A stretch of DNA of 64,000 nt, taken from assembly GCA_032207245.1 (NCBI GenBank), contig CM063500.1:62387924-62451923 (forward strand), written 5' to 3'. Both the position numbers and the translations under genes were made by a program. The DNA comes from Pardosa pseudoannulata (lineage: Eukaryota; Arthropoda; Arachnida; Araneae; Lycosidae). A model generated the notes under the pieces. The model did not search any database, had not been told where the DNA came from, and saw nothing but the letters and a program-made list of their open reading frames with translations. Positions 32,891-43,989 of this stretch are shown in pieces (position 1 is the stretch's first letter; each line of letters opens with the position of its first letter).

Positions 32891-33059
32891 TTCTGATTTC
32901 ATTGGTAAAGTTTTCAGAAATTTAGAGTAAGTTTCGCGGGTCAATAGTTTCATCCAACTCTGCTATTTATATTGCGAAACAGTAGAGTTCAAGAAATTTG
33001 ACCTAGGGATTAAACCTAGGCAATTTAGAATATGCAGTAAAATAAGTGATTTATATATT

Positions 33060-33430
33060 TATCTTTTTTTATTAATTTTCACAAAGTAAAGGAACTGTGG
33101 TAATAGCGAAAAATTTCGGTGTCAGGATTTTAATGGATATACATTTTTTCGCATTATCTGAGTTTGGGTTTGGTTTGTGTTTGTCTTGCAGCCCTACGGT
33201 TTACAGTTTTGCTATACGAGTTGACCTTACTTACATCAATTTTGATTAATTTCTGAGCTGCATCTCTATGTTCATATAAAGAAACTAAACAACTTCCAAT
33301 TTGGACCCTTATTAGTTGGTTTTTACTAGTTTTAATCTGTCGTTTGCTTGTACTTACCTTCAAAAGATTAGCTGCACAATGTTGAAATTTTATATAGACT
33401 ACTCGAAAGACCCATATGTACATCCAACCC
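33060..33430 (+). repeat. Dispersed repeat copy (family of 57.8 kb)
   Basis: AAAGTAAAGGAACTGTGGTA, GTTTGGTTTGTGTTTGTCTT and CCCTACGGTTTACAGTTTTG align with 57.86-57.98 kb. The 92-residue minus frame here is taken as incidental. Confidence 0.55.
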
Positions 33431-33924
33431 AAGGATTTATGAATGCCAAAGTGCTAGGGATTCATAATCCTTGACATTCAATACGAATTCCAAGGAAAAG
33501 TTTTTTACCAATATTAATTTCAGATTTATACGATTGCCAATATAAAATTCATATATTTATTTTTATTTTCGGTAACATTAGAATTTAATTTATTTATACA
33601 GAATGCCAACATTCAGTCAACTCTGTCAGGAACAACAGAGCGGTTTTAAAATTTAAAATGCTACCCACAAAGGAAACGTGTATACAATTTACATGCATAA
33701 TAAAACAAATTTTAAAATACAGACAAATTATGCATAATTATATATCTTATTAATTTCTAACTTAAAACTGTGCAAATTAAATAATTAAAAATTAACATAC
33801 TATTAAAGGTAAATTAAAATTTATGCATTTAACAATGTATAAGTAGATTTTTAGTTTTAAAAAGTTCTTTTTCAGAAAATTTCTTCTTATAACAACATTG
33901 ACCCTGATTAAAATATTTACATTT

Positions 33925-34372
33925 ACTTATCATCAGAGATCCTAGAGTTTGTCTTCCCAAATTTGACCTAAATTCAGTTTTGTTTTTCACACAGTACTGA
34001 AAACTCTTTCACATGTGGTATTACTGTGTGGAAAGAGCACTATATTTAGCATTATTTTGGTAAAACTTTGTATTTGATTGCTGCATTGTGATCTCTTAAA
34101 CAACTGATTTTATACCAAGCTGTATCTGAACGTTCACAGTTTAGAATTTCTTCGCTATATTTGTCCATTTGGTAAAGATTAAACTCTGATTCAAGTTCAT
34201 CCAATGGATTACCAGTAAAGATATTGAAACATTCAATGAAATAGTTCAAAGAACTAAACTTAGTCTGAGCTCTTATACTGATACCTGCAACTTCAGCATG
34301 CATCAACATTTCATCTCTCAAAGGAAATTTTTTAAGCATATACGCACATGCTTCTGAATATATACATTTCAC
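33925..34372 (-). pseudogene. hAT-superfamily transposase C-terminal relic
   Basis: The open part (34372-34052) reads YMLKKFPLRDEMLMHAEVAG and later DTAWYKISCLRD. It resembles the region before the dimerisation block of hAT-like transposases. Past the stop at 34052, shifted frames continue with LFPHSNTTCERVFSTV, a TGA, then KNKTEFRSNLGRQTLGSLM. That is the conserved PHSN-ERVFS hAT C-terminus. One or more frameshifts and at least two stops separate the pieces. No DNA-binding domain or catalytic core is found upstream, and no terminal repeats were identified. Confidence 0.72.
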
Positions 34373-35610
34373 TGTAGGTTAGGCCTATTTAGCAATATTT
34401 ATTTGCTGCAAATAGCGGAGAAAAGAATTAGGGAAAGAAATTCTTCAGAATTCCTTCAGAAATTACGAGATTTGATAAAAATTAACGAAATATTTCCCCC
34501 GAAACAAAATTTTTGTTACTTTCCGGAGCATTTTGAGGAATGTGCGGAGTTACCAATTTTTATCATTTCTCCGGAGCAGCTCCGCCGAAACCGGAGCAGT
34601 TGGCATGTCTGTTTATATGTAACATATAGTTGGGCTCTCCTCTTTGTGATTGCTATTTGCATTCTGCAAACCGAAATATTTAAAAATAACGGATATTAAC
34701 ACTGCCAGCTACTGCCAGATGGCAGTACTGTACAACAAGACAAAAAAGCGATATCGGTATAGTCATCTGCAGTTGTAACAATGCTCCGTAATCAATGTTT
34801 TAAGGCATTTAAAATATCAAAAATTAAAATGTATTACTCCAAACCAAACCAAATTAAGTAATTCCAAAAAACTTTCTCAGTGACCTCTTTGTGCATAAAA
34901 TGTAAATAAGGTATAATATATTGCGAAAAATGCCTTTACAATTATATGCACATAAAAAAATAACCTTAATAGCTTTAGGTTTGAGTGGAAATATTTAAAT
35001 CGTATGGATTGTGAGATCCTTATGGATTAATTTATCCTTCTAAACTATTATATATTAATCGTAATCTTTATCATTATAATTAATTAAGAGAGATAATGTC
35101 ATAATTTGAGATCTGAAGTAGGTGTTAAATGTCTCCCAAATTTTATTAAGTATTCAAAATTGATGACAGGCTGAAAGCAGACACTTTCAGCATGTCAAGA
35201 CTCTTTCAGGGGGTATAAGACATTTTAAGATGGTATAGAGAAATCTTTGTAACATACAGAAATCCAGACAATATTTGAACAATAAGCATGTTGATACTTG
35301 TCTTGCACTAAAAGGCTTTTAAGATTGGGGAGCAAGGATGAATCTAACCTAAATGCTAAATGTTTAGCATCTGTATTTTATCATGCTTAAATCAGGAATA
35401 CAGTGATTTTTCGTTTTTCGCGGTTAATGGAGACCAGAACCTTCCGCGAAAGCTGAAAAACAGTGAAGTAGGATATGCTCCTAGGAGTTTTCGTGTATGC
35501 GGGTATACGAATGTTTTAAATATGTAAACAGTATTTATATTTTACACATTTAAAACAAAAACTACAACAGTATACGTATTTACTTAGACATATTAATGCT
35601 AATTAATAAG

Positions 35611-38600
35611 GTTAATTACAGAATCTTATACAGTAATAAACATTAATCTACATTGTTTCCTGAGAGAAGCAAAGAGTCTTGTGTTGATGCCGAAGGAGAG
35701 GCTTTCACTTGACTCTTAGAAGCTTTAGACTCACTCAGAGAATCTTTTGCTGGAGACACTGATATTAGAGCGGAGGGTTTTAGCTTGGAGAGAAGCATGT
35801 TGATGGGTAGTTGTTCTTTTTGTCTTTTCACTCATGGGTCGATGTCGCACCGGATACCAATCACGCGCCTTTATGAGAGCTCGTGGTATGTACTCTGAAT
35901 CAATTCATCTTTGTTTTTTTTTTATTGACATGCAGAGATCCTTTTCTCGTACTCATCAAACATGAAACAAAGCCCCTTTTCCGCAATGTGGCTGCTGGCA
36001 TGGTTGCATTGTTTCATTTTTTATGAAAATGTTTTGCAGTATAATACGTATTTACTTAAACTTATCAGTGCTATTTAATAAGGTTAATTACAGAACCCTA
36101 TACAGTAATAAACATTAATCAACATTGCTTTCTGAGGAGAAGCAAAGAGGTCTTGTGTTGATAGCGAAGGAGAGGCTCGCACTTGACTCTTAGAAGCTTT
36201 AGACTCACTCAGAGAATCTTTTGCTGGAGACACTGACATTCGAGCTGGGGGTTTTAGCTTGGAGAGAAAGCATGTTGATGGGTTAGTTGTTCTTTTTGTC
36301 TTTTCACTCATGGGTCGATGTCGCACCGGATACCGATCACGCTCCTTTATGAGAGCTCGTGGTATGCACTCTGAGTCAATTCATCTTTGTTTGACATGCA
36401 GAGAATCCTTTTCTCGTACTCATCAACATGAAACAAAGCCCCTTTCCGCAATGTGGTGGCTGCTGGCATGGTTGCATTGTTTCATTTTTTTATGGAATGT
36501 TTTGCAGTATACGTATTTACTTAAACTTATCAGTGCTAATTAATAAGGTTAATTACAAACCCTATACAGTAATAAACATTAATCAACATTGCTTTCTTTT
36601 TTTTTTCGAGAGAAAGCAAAGAGTCTTGTGTTGAGGGCGAAGGAGTAGGCTCTCACTTGACTCTTAGAAGCTTTAGACTCACTCAGAGAATCTTTCGCTG
36701 GAGACACTGGCATTAGAGCGGGGGGTTGTAGCTTGGAGAGAAGCATGTTGATGGGTAGTTGTTCTTTTTTGTCTTTTCACTCATGGGTCGATGTCGCACC
36801 GGATACCGATCACGCTCCTTTATGAGAGCTCGTGGTATGCACTCTGAGTCAATTCATCTTTGTTTGACATGCAGAGATCCTTTTCTCGTACTCATCAACA
36901 TGAAACAAAGCCCCTTTCCGCAATGTGGCTGCTGGCATGGTTGCATTGTTTCATTTTTTATGAATGTTTTGCAGTATACGTATTTACTTAAACTTATCAG
37001 CTCTATTTAATAAGGTTAATTACAGAACCCTATACAGTAATAAACATTAATCAACATTGCTTTCTGAGAGAAGCAAAGAATCTTGTGTTGAGGGCGAAGG
37101 AGAGGCTCTCACTTGACTCTTAGAAGCTTTAGACTCACTCAGAGATCTTTTGCTGGAGACACTGACATTAGAGCGGGGGGTTTTAGCTTGGAGAGAAGCA
37201 TGTTGATGGGTAGTTGTTCTTTTTGTTTTTTCTCACTCATGGGGTCGATTTCGCACCGGATACCGATCACGCGCCCTTTATGAGAGCTCGTGCTATGATG
37301 CACTCTGAGTCTAATTCAATTTCTTTGTTTGACATGCAGAGATCCTTTTCTCGTGCTCATCAACATGAAACAAAGCCCCTTTCCGCAATGTGGCTGCTGG
37401 CATGGTTGCATTGTTTCATTTTTTTTATGAATGTTTTTGCAGTAATAACGTATTTACTTAAACTTATCAGTGCTAATTAATAAGGTTAATTACAGAACCC
37501 TATACAGTAATAAACATTAATCAACATTGCTTTCTGAGAGAAGCAAAGAATCTTGTGTTGAGGGCGAAGGAGAGGCTCTCACTTGACTCTTAGAAGCTTT
37601 AGACTCACTCAGAGATCTTTTGCTGGAGACACTGACATTAGAGCGGGGGGTTTTAGCTTGGAGAGAAGCATGTTGATGGGTAGTTGTTCTTTTTTGTCTT
37701 TTCACTCATGGGTCGATGTCGCACCAGATACCGATCATGCTTGATCCTCCCCCCCCCCATTATGAGAGCTCGTGGTATGCAACTCTGAGTCTAATTTTTC
37801 ATCTTTGTTTGACATGCAGAGATCCTTTCTCTCGGTAACTCATCAACATGAAACAAAGCCCCTTTCCGCAATGTGGCTGCTGGCATGGTTGCATTGTTTC
37901 ATTTTTTATGAATGTTTTGCAGTATACGTATTTACTTAAACTTATCAGCTCTATTTAATAAGGTTAATTACAGAACCCTATACAGTAATAAACATTAATC
38001 AACATTGCTTTCTGAGAGAAGCAAAGAATCTTGTGTTGAGGGCGAAGGAGAGGCTCTCACTTGACTCTTAGAAGCTTTAGACTCACTCAGAGAATCTTTC
38101 GCTGGAGACACTGGCATTAGAGCGGGGGGTTTTAGCTTGGAGAGAAGCATGTTGATGGGTAGTTGTTCTTTTTTGTCTTTTCACTCATGGGTCGATGTCG
38201 CACCGGATACCGATCACGCTCCTTTATGAGAGCTCGTGGTATGCACTCTGAGTCAATTCATCTTTGTTTGACATGCAGAGATCCTTTTCTCGTACTCATC
38301 AACATGAAACAAAGCCCCTTTCCGCAATGTGGCTGCTGGCATGGTTGCATTGTTTCATTTTTTATGAATGTTTTGCAGTATACGTATTTACTTAAACTTA
38401 TCAGCTCTATTTAATAAGGTTAATTACAGAACCTTATACAGTAATAAACATTAATCAACATTGCTTTCTGAGAGAAGCAAAGAGTCTTGAGTTGGTGGCG
38501 AAGGAGAGGCTCTCACTTGATTTTTAGAAGCTTTAGACTCACTCAGAGATCTTTTGCTGGAGACACTGACATTAGAGCGGGGGGTTTTAGCTTGGAGAGA

Positions 38601-40620
38601 AGCATGTTGATGGGTAGTTGTTCTTTTTTGTCTTTTCACTCATGGGTCGATGTCGCACCGGATACCGATCACGCTCCTTTATGAGAGCTCGTGGTATGTA
38701 CTCTGAATCAATTCATATTTGTTTGACATGCAGAGATCCTTTTCTCGTACTCATCAACATGAAACAAAGCCCCTTTCCGCAATGTGGCTGCTGACATGGT
38801 TGTATTGTTTCATTTTTTTATGAATATTTTGCAGTATACGTATTTACTTAAACGTATCAGTGCTAATTAATAAGGTTAATTACAGAACCTTATACAGTAA
38901 TAAACATTAATCAACATTGCTTTCTGAGAGAAGCAAAGAGTCTTGAGTTGGTGGCGAAGGAGAGGCTCTCACTTGACTCTTAGAAGCTTTAGACTCACTC
39001 AGAGATCTTTTGCTGGAGACACTGACATTAGAGCGGGGGGTTTTAGCTTGGAGAGAAGCATGTTGATGGGTAGTTGTTCTTTTTTGTCTTTTCACTCATG
39101 GGTCGATGTCGCACCGGATACCGATCACGCTCCTTTATGAGAGCTCGTGGTATGCACTCTGAGTCAATTCATCTTTGTTTGACATGCAGAGATCCTTTTC
39201 TCGTACTCATCAACATGAAACAAAGCCCCTTTCCGCAATGTGGCTGCTGGCATGGTTGCATTGTTTCATTTTTTATGAATATTTTGCAGTATACGTATTT
39301 ACTTAAACGTATCAGTGCTAATTAATAAGGTTAATTACAGAACCTTATACAGTAATAAACATTAATCAACATTGCTTTCTGAGAGAAGCAAAGAGTCTTG
39401 AGTTGGTGGCGAAGGAGAGGCTCTCACTTGACTCTTAGAAGCTTTAGACTCACTCAGAGATCTTTTGCTGGAGACACTGACATTAGAGCGGGGGGTTTTA
39501 GCTTGGAGAGAAGCATGTTGATGGGTAGTTATTGTCTTTGTCTTTTCACTCATGGGTCCATGTCGCACCGGATACCAATCACGCGCCTTTATGAGAGCTC
39601 GTGGTATGTACTCTGAATCAATTCATCTTTGTTTGACATGCAGAGATTCTTCTCTCGTACTCATCAACATGAAACAAAGCCCTGAAGGGAAGTCACCAAT
39701 GGAGGTATGGCGGCTGGTTACTGCTCCCTCTTGACTCCATAAAAATTGAAGGAATAAATCCGCTCTGATTCTTCAAATTTAACAGGAGGTTTATTTAAAC
39801 CGCAAAAATATAAAAAAAATAAAGGCTGTACAACGTTACAGGAGGTTTAGATCAGAAGCGGGCGTTAAAGGTGGGAAGCTCGTGCTGTTGATCGAGTGAA
39901 CTGCCGGAGAGTCGAAAGTGCTCGCCTTCGGAGGGAAAACTGCAGGAACGTGCAAACGCTTCGCTCCTTGAGGGCTCTGTTCCGGTATTTAAAGAGCAAA
40001 CGGCTGCGGAAAGCGGGCGTGGCCACACGCAGAAATTTGCCTTTCTGGTGCCAGCCACGGTGATGCCACAGCCCCTTTCCCGAATGTGGCTGCTGACATG
40101 GTTGTATTGTTTCCTTTTTTTATGAATGTTTTGCAGTATACGTATTTACTTAAACTTACCAGTGCTAATTAATAAGGTTAATTACAAACCTTATACAGTA
40201 ATAAACATTAATCAACATTGCTTTCTGAGAGAGGCTAAGAGTCTTGTGTTGGTGGCGAAGGAGAGGCTCTCACTTGACTCGTAGAAGCTTTAGGCTCACT
40301 CGGAGAATCTTCTGCTGGAGACACTGACATTAGAGCCGGGGGCTTTAGCTTGGAAAGAAACATATTAATGGGTAGTTGTTGTCTTTTATTTTTCCCCATG
40401 GTTCGATGTAGCACCGGAAACTAATCACGCACCTTTCTGAGAGCCCGTGGTATGTGCTCTGAGTCAATTCGTCTTTGTTTGACATGCAGAGATCCTTCTC
40501 CCACGAGCTTGAAACATGAATCAACATAAAACAACGCTCCTTTCCTCAATGTGGCTGCCGACAGGATTGTACTTTTTTCATTTTCATTTTTTAATAAATA
40601 TTTTGGAAAAACTCTCGAAG
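35611..40620. repeat. Tandem array, about 455-478 bp unit, ten copies
   Basis: Units share GTTAATTACAGAAC, CTTTAGACTCACTCAGAGA, GCACCGGATACCGATCACGC and AAACAAAGCCCCTTTCCGC. The 847-bp spacing between the last two anchors equals one 455-bp unit plus a 388-bp LTR and a 4-bp duplication. Homopolymer differences break the frames. Confidence 0.9.
39683..40070 (-). mobile_element. Solo LTR, 388 bp, with GCCC target duplication
   Basis: It begins TGAAGGGAAGTCACC and ends GGTGATGCCACA, flanked by GCCC at 39679-39682 and 40071-40074. The uninterrupted sister units read AAAGCCCCTTT here, so the insertion is exact. On the minus strand there is a TATA-like TTTAAATACC and AATAAACC polyA signals. It is much GC-richer than the host repeat. 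No internal retroelement coding sequence is present. Confidence 0.85.
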
Positions 40621-40669
40621 CATTGAAGCCGCAAAATATGAAGCGCGAATTGGCGAGGAAACACTGTAG

Positions 40670-41640
40670 GGTAATTCCGCACCAAATCAACACAAGGTTT
40701 CTACCTGACCCCCTCCAATTTTGATTAAATTTGGTATAGTAAGTGACTTCATGGTAATAAAGAAAATCCCCAAATCTTATGTTCAAATAATAATTGGTTT
40801 GGGAGTTATAAGGCTTTAAAGTTGCCAGATTTGTCTAAAAAATACACTATCAGCATACCTTTAAATTACACTTGCTACTCACCTAATTAAACTATAGATA
40901 TGTGCAAGGTGTTATTTTAAACCTTTTTTAATGGGTTTTCATATGATATACAACACATGATGACTTGAAATTTTTTTTAAAATTTAAATTGAAATTAAAA
41001 TTTAAAATTTAAATTTCTCAAAAAGCCAAGTTTTTAAAATTTTGAAAAAAATCTCAAAAATTGCTCATATTATTGTTAATTAATCCTCAAAGTTTCATGT
41101 TGGGATCATAATGGGATCACAAGCTACAAAAGTTTTTTGTTTGATATATTTACTATTGGAATAACGAAAATGAGAACATGCATTCATTACTTTTAATCTA
41201 ACTCAGCTGTATAGGATGGCATTAATGTTTACACACTACCTTATCGACATATACTCTAGTAAATAGTACATTTAACATTTGTGAAGATTTTAGAATGAAG
41301 AAAAATCATTAAAGTGCATTACTTTTGATGGATGGTGCTACTTATTTAGTTGAAACTGGTAGAAAACTTTATGCGTTTTGAGAATTTCTACTTCAGAAAG
41401 AATATACATTGGTTCTGTTATTAGAACTAATATTTATTAGTTCATTAAATAGACTCCTAGACTTTTATAAAAAGAATTTTTTACGTTTATCTATTATCTT
41501 AGCTAATACCGTGTGGTATGTATAAAAAATAAACCGGTGACATGTTATAAAGATATATGACTTAATGATATTTATTAGTTTGAAATAGACTCAGACTTTT
41601 ATAAAAGAATTGCAACATAAATTTTTTCATTAAATAATCG
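40670..41640. other. No recognised feature
   Basis: AT-rich; runs of AAATTTAAATTT but no gene, splice pattern or terminal repeat. Confidence 0.45.
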
Positions 41641-41645
41641 ACGAT

Positions 41646-42205
41646 TAAATTTAAAACTATCACAGGTGTACCTAATCTATTATTTAAGCCAAATATAAAA
41701 GAAAATTATTTACGTAATATCTAGGTTCAGTGGTAAAACGTATGAAAATAATGCAGACGAGATTTAAATAATTTAAAATAAGGAATGATTAAATGAGATG
41801 GTTAAAGTAATGATGTCATAATGCTAGAAAAATGTTATTTTCATCTATTTATAATGTGATAAATTAATAAATTGACAAATGATAAATTGATAATGTGATA
41901 AATTGATAAATTGATGCTCTTAACCGGGGAAGATAGGGCTTGAAATAATGGCATTAAAAGTTCGCAAAGGTGAGATGTTGTGGAAAGACTACAGTATTTT
42001 TGTTGTGATGTGAAGGATATTTATACCATTTTATTTTAGAATTGGATGAATAGTTTAGGAAAAGAGAAACTTTATTAGCTTTGAATTTTGCTAACCCTAA
42101 CTCATCAAGAATCCAATATGGATGCCTTTATCCATTCCAGGTTCAACTGCTGCATAAATTCGAGGACAGGCGGATAAATAACTTAAGCTATTATTATATA
42201 GGGGA
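41646..42205 (-). mobile_element. Helitron-like element, copy 6, 3'-truncated
   Basis: The 5' terminus is intact (reversed TCCCCTATATAATAATAGC, preceded by A). The 3' hairpin end is missing. Breakpoint sequence AATTTAAAACTATCAC is shared with copy 5. Confidence 0.55.
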
Positions 42206-42286
42206 TTAGAGCTCTCATTACAAAAATACTCATTTTAAGCTTCGCTCAGTGTCTTCTTCTTTCATCATAAGTTTTCATACAGTGGA

Positions 42287-42400
42287 CTCCGCTTACTGTG
42301 ATCAGTTTTGGACACCGTGATTTTGATAACAATGACCGACTGATAACATTAAAAGATATGCATAATTAGATAAGCTTACCTCCCTCCCTTTAAATCACAC
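42287..42400. mobile_element. Pogo/Tigger-like left terminus fragment
   Basis: TA then CAGTGGACTCCGCTTACTGT, with alternating CCG/ATAAC motifs, looks like a Tigger-type terminal repeat. No matching right end is seen; the piggyBac relic begins about 150 bp on. Confidence 0.4.
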
Positions 42401-42544
42401 GAGCTAAATGGCGAACACGAACTATTTATGTACTGTATTTTATTTTTTAAACATAAAAATTGTATACATAATTAAAAAAAATTAAGCGTCCATTGTTGAC
42501 TGTCTACAATTTTTCTAAGAATCTCATTGATAAATTATTCTTAA

Positions 42545-43160
42545 CACTAGATTGCCCGAGATTTCTTGTATACCTATATTGCCCCAAAACAGTCAAAATG
42601 ACTGCATTGTGAAAAAATAACAAATATGTAAAGAAATTTGTTTAAAATTAATTTTTAATATTTCTTATATTATTTACAATTAAACAACAAGTTATTAGTA
42701 AATACTAACAATAAAAAATTTACTTTAATTTAAAAAAAAAATTATGCATTATTATTTGTACATTTTATGCAAATGAAAGTGGAAATCTTTTTATGTGTAC
42801 ATCTTCCGCAAACATACTTTTGATATTTTTCACATATGTTTGTTTTGTTGTTGTGGCAAAGTAGTACTTGACAAAATTTGCGTTTGTGAGAATGGGTTGC
42901 ATTTGATGATGTTGCAGTTGATCTTTGTGGGTCTTCATGTTCTGATAAATTTTTCTGTCTTGCAACTCTATATTCGTTGGAAAGATGTTCTGCTAATTGA
43001 AATAAGAACTCTTTTCGTTCTATTTGTATTCCTGTCGTTTTTTTGTAAATGATCCAAGCATTTATGGCAGCCAAATTTAAAATATTGAAAAATATTTGGA
43101 GGGGGCCATCTAAGAGCTTTTACTGTATATTTTCTGGCCATTTGACATCACTCGCTGGTT
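42545..43160 (-). pseudogene. piggyBac-type transposase 3' end with element terminus
   Basis: A 110-residue frame (43074-42742, minus) reads AAINAWIIYKKTTGIQIERK, then FLFQLAEHLSNEYRVARQ and a Cys-rich end (CEKYQKYVCGRCTHKK, ICIKC). This is the C-terminus and zinc-ribbon of piggyBac transposases. Just upstream, in a shifted frame, is CQMARKYTVKALRWP, the usual DQMARKY-RRWP segment. The element end is TTAA at 42541-42544 followed by CACTAGATTGCCCG, with GTCAAAATGACTGC inside it, typical of piggyBac termini. The catalytic domain and the other end are missing. Confidence 0.75.
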
Positions 43161-43315
43161 GTTACGCGCGAAGATCGGACGTATGTCATTCCGTAGTACT
43201 TGTAAATAAAAGGTTAATATAATACCCAAGTATGCTCTAAATATATTTCCAAGCAATAATAAAAGGAAATTAAAAGGATAAAAATAATCAAAGAAAAGTT
43301 TTAAAATTGAAATTC

Positions 43316-43735
43316 AAAAGAAAATTCATTTTAATGTGATTGGTTTAGTTATACTTCAATTACTATATGAAGAAGATTTCACAAATTAATTTGATTCTAT
43401 AGAAAATTAATTTTTGATGTGATTGATTTAGTTATACTTCAACTACTATATGAAGAAATTTTCACAAATTAAGTTGATTCTATAGAAAATTCATTTTTGA
43501 TGTGATTGGTTTAGTTATACTTCAATTACTATATGAAGAAATTTTCCCATATTAAGTGGATTCTAATGAAAATTCATTTTTGATGTGATTGATTTAGTTA
43601 TACTTCAATTACTATATGAAGAAATTTTCACAAATTAAGTTGATTCAAAAGAAAATTCATTTTTGATGGGATTGATTAAGTTATACTTAATTACTATGTG
43701 AACAAATTTTCATAAGATTTAGTTGATAATTTCCA
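43316..43735. repeat. Tandem repeat, about 82 bp unit, five copies
   Basis: GAAAATTCATTTTTGATGTG then GTTATACTTCAATTACTATA recurs about every 82 bp, just left of the 217-bp array. Confidence 0.85.
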
Positions 43736-43989
43736 TTATATGATCTGTAACGTTCACTATTCCCTTAATGGATTAACAATTATCTGACTTTTCATCAAGG
43801 AAGTTAATTGCAACTGAATGAGATTGACTTCTGTAATTCACAAATCCTAGAGCTAATGTTAGGAAAGACTGAAAAATTCCCTTTCTACGGGATCATTTTA
43901 ACAATAGTTAAAGAGCTGGCGTTTATTGATTGAGTATTTTTAGAAAATTTCAAAGCTGTTCCCAAAGGTAGATGATGACAACTTGATTG

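Larger units (their letters stand above)
35401..40666 (-). mobile_element. TA-flanked pogo/Tigger-like element filled by a 10-copy tandem array
   Basis: The left end is CAGTGATTTTTCG and the right end, reversed, CAGTGTTTCCTCG. Both also carry a nearby CGCG/GCGG motif, and both are bounded by TA (35399-35400 and 40667-40668). The interior is about ten units anchored at 35611, 36083, 36548, 37015, 37485, 37963, 38419, 38875, 39330 and 40177. Left units are 465-478 bp and right ones 455-456 bp. On the minus strand each carries a remnant frame with LSKLKPPA, SVSPAKDSLSESKASKSQV and ASPSPSTQDS ending near NVD-stop. The frame is shifted differently from copy to copy. No catalytic domain is seen, so assignment to pogo rests on ends and target site. 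Confidence 0.55.

Noticed and set aside
35643..39568. Many 60-94 residue frames on both strands in the 460-bp array
   Set aside because: The frames change from copy to copy through homopolymer indels and end in stops. They are kept only as a remnant coding signal of the transposon, not as genes.
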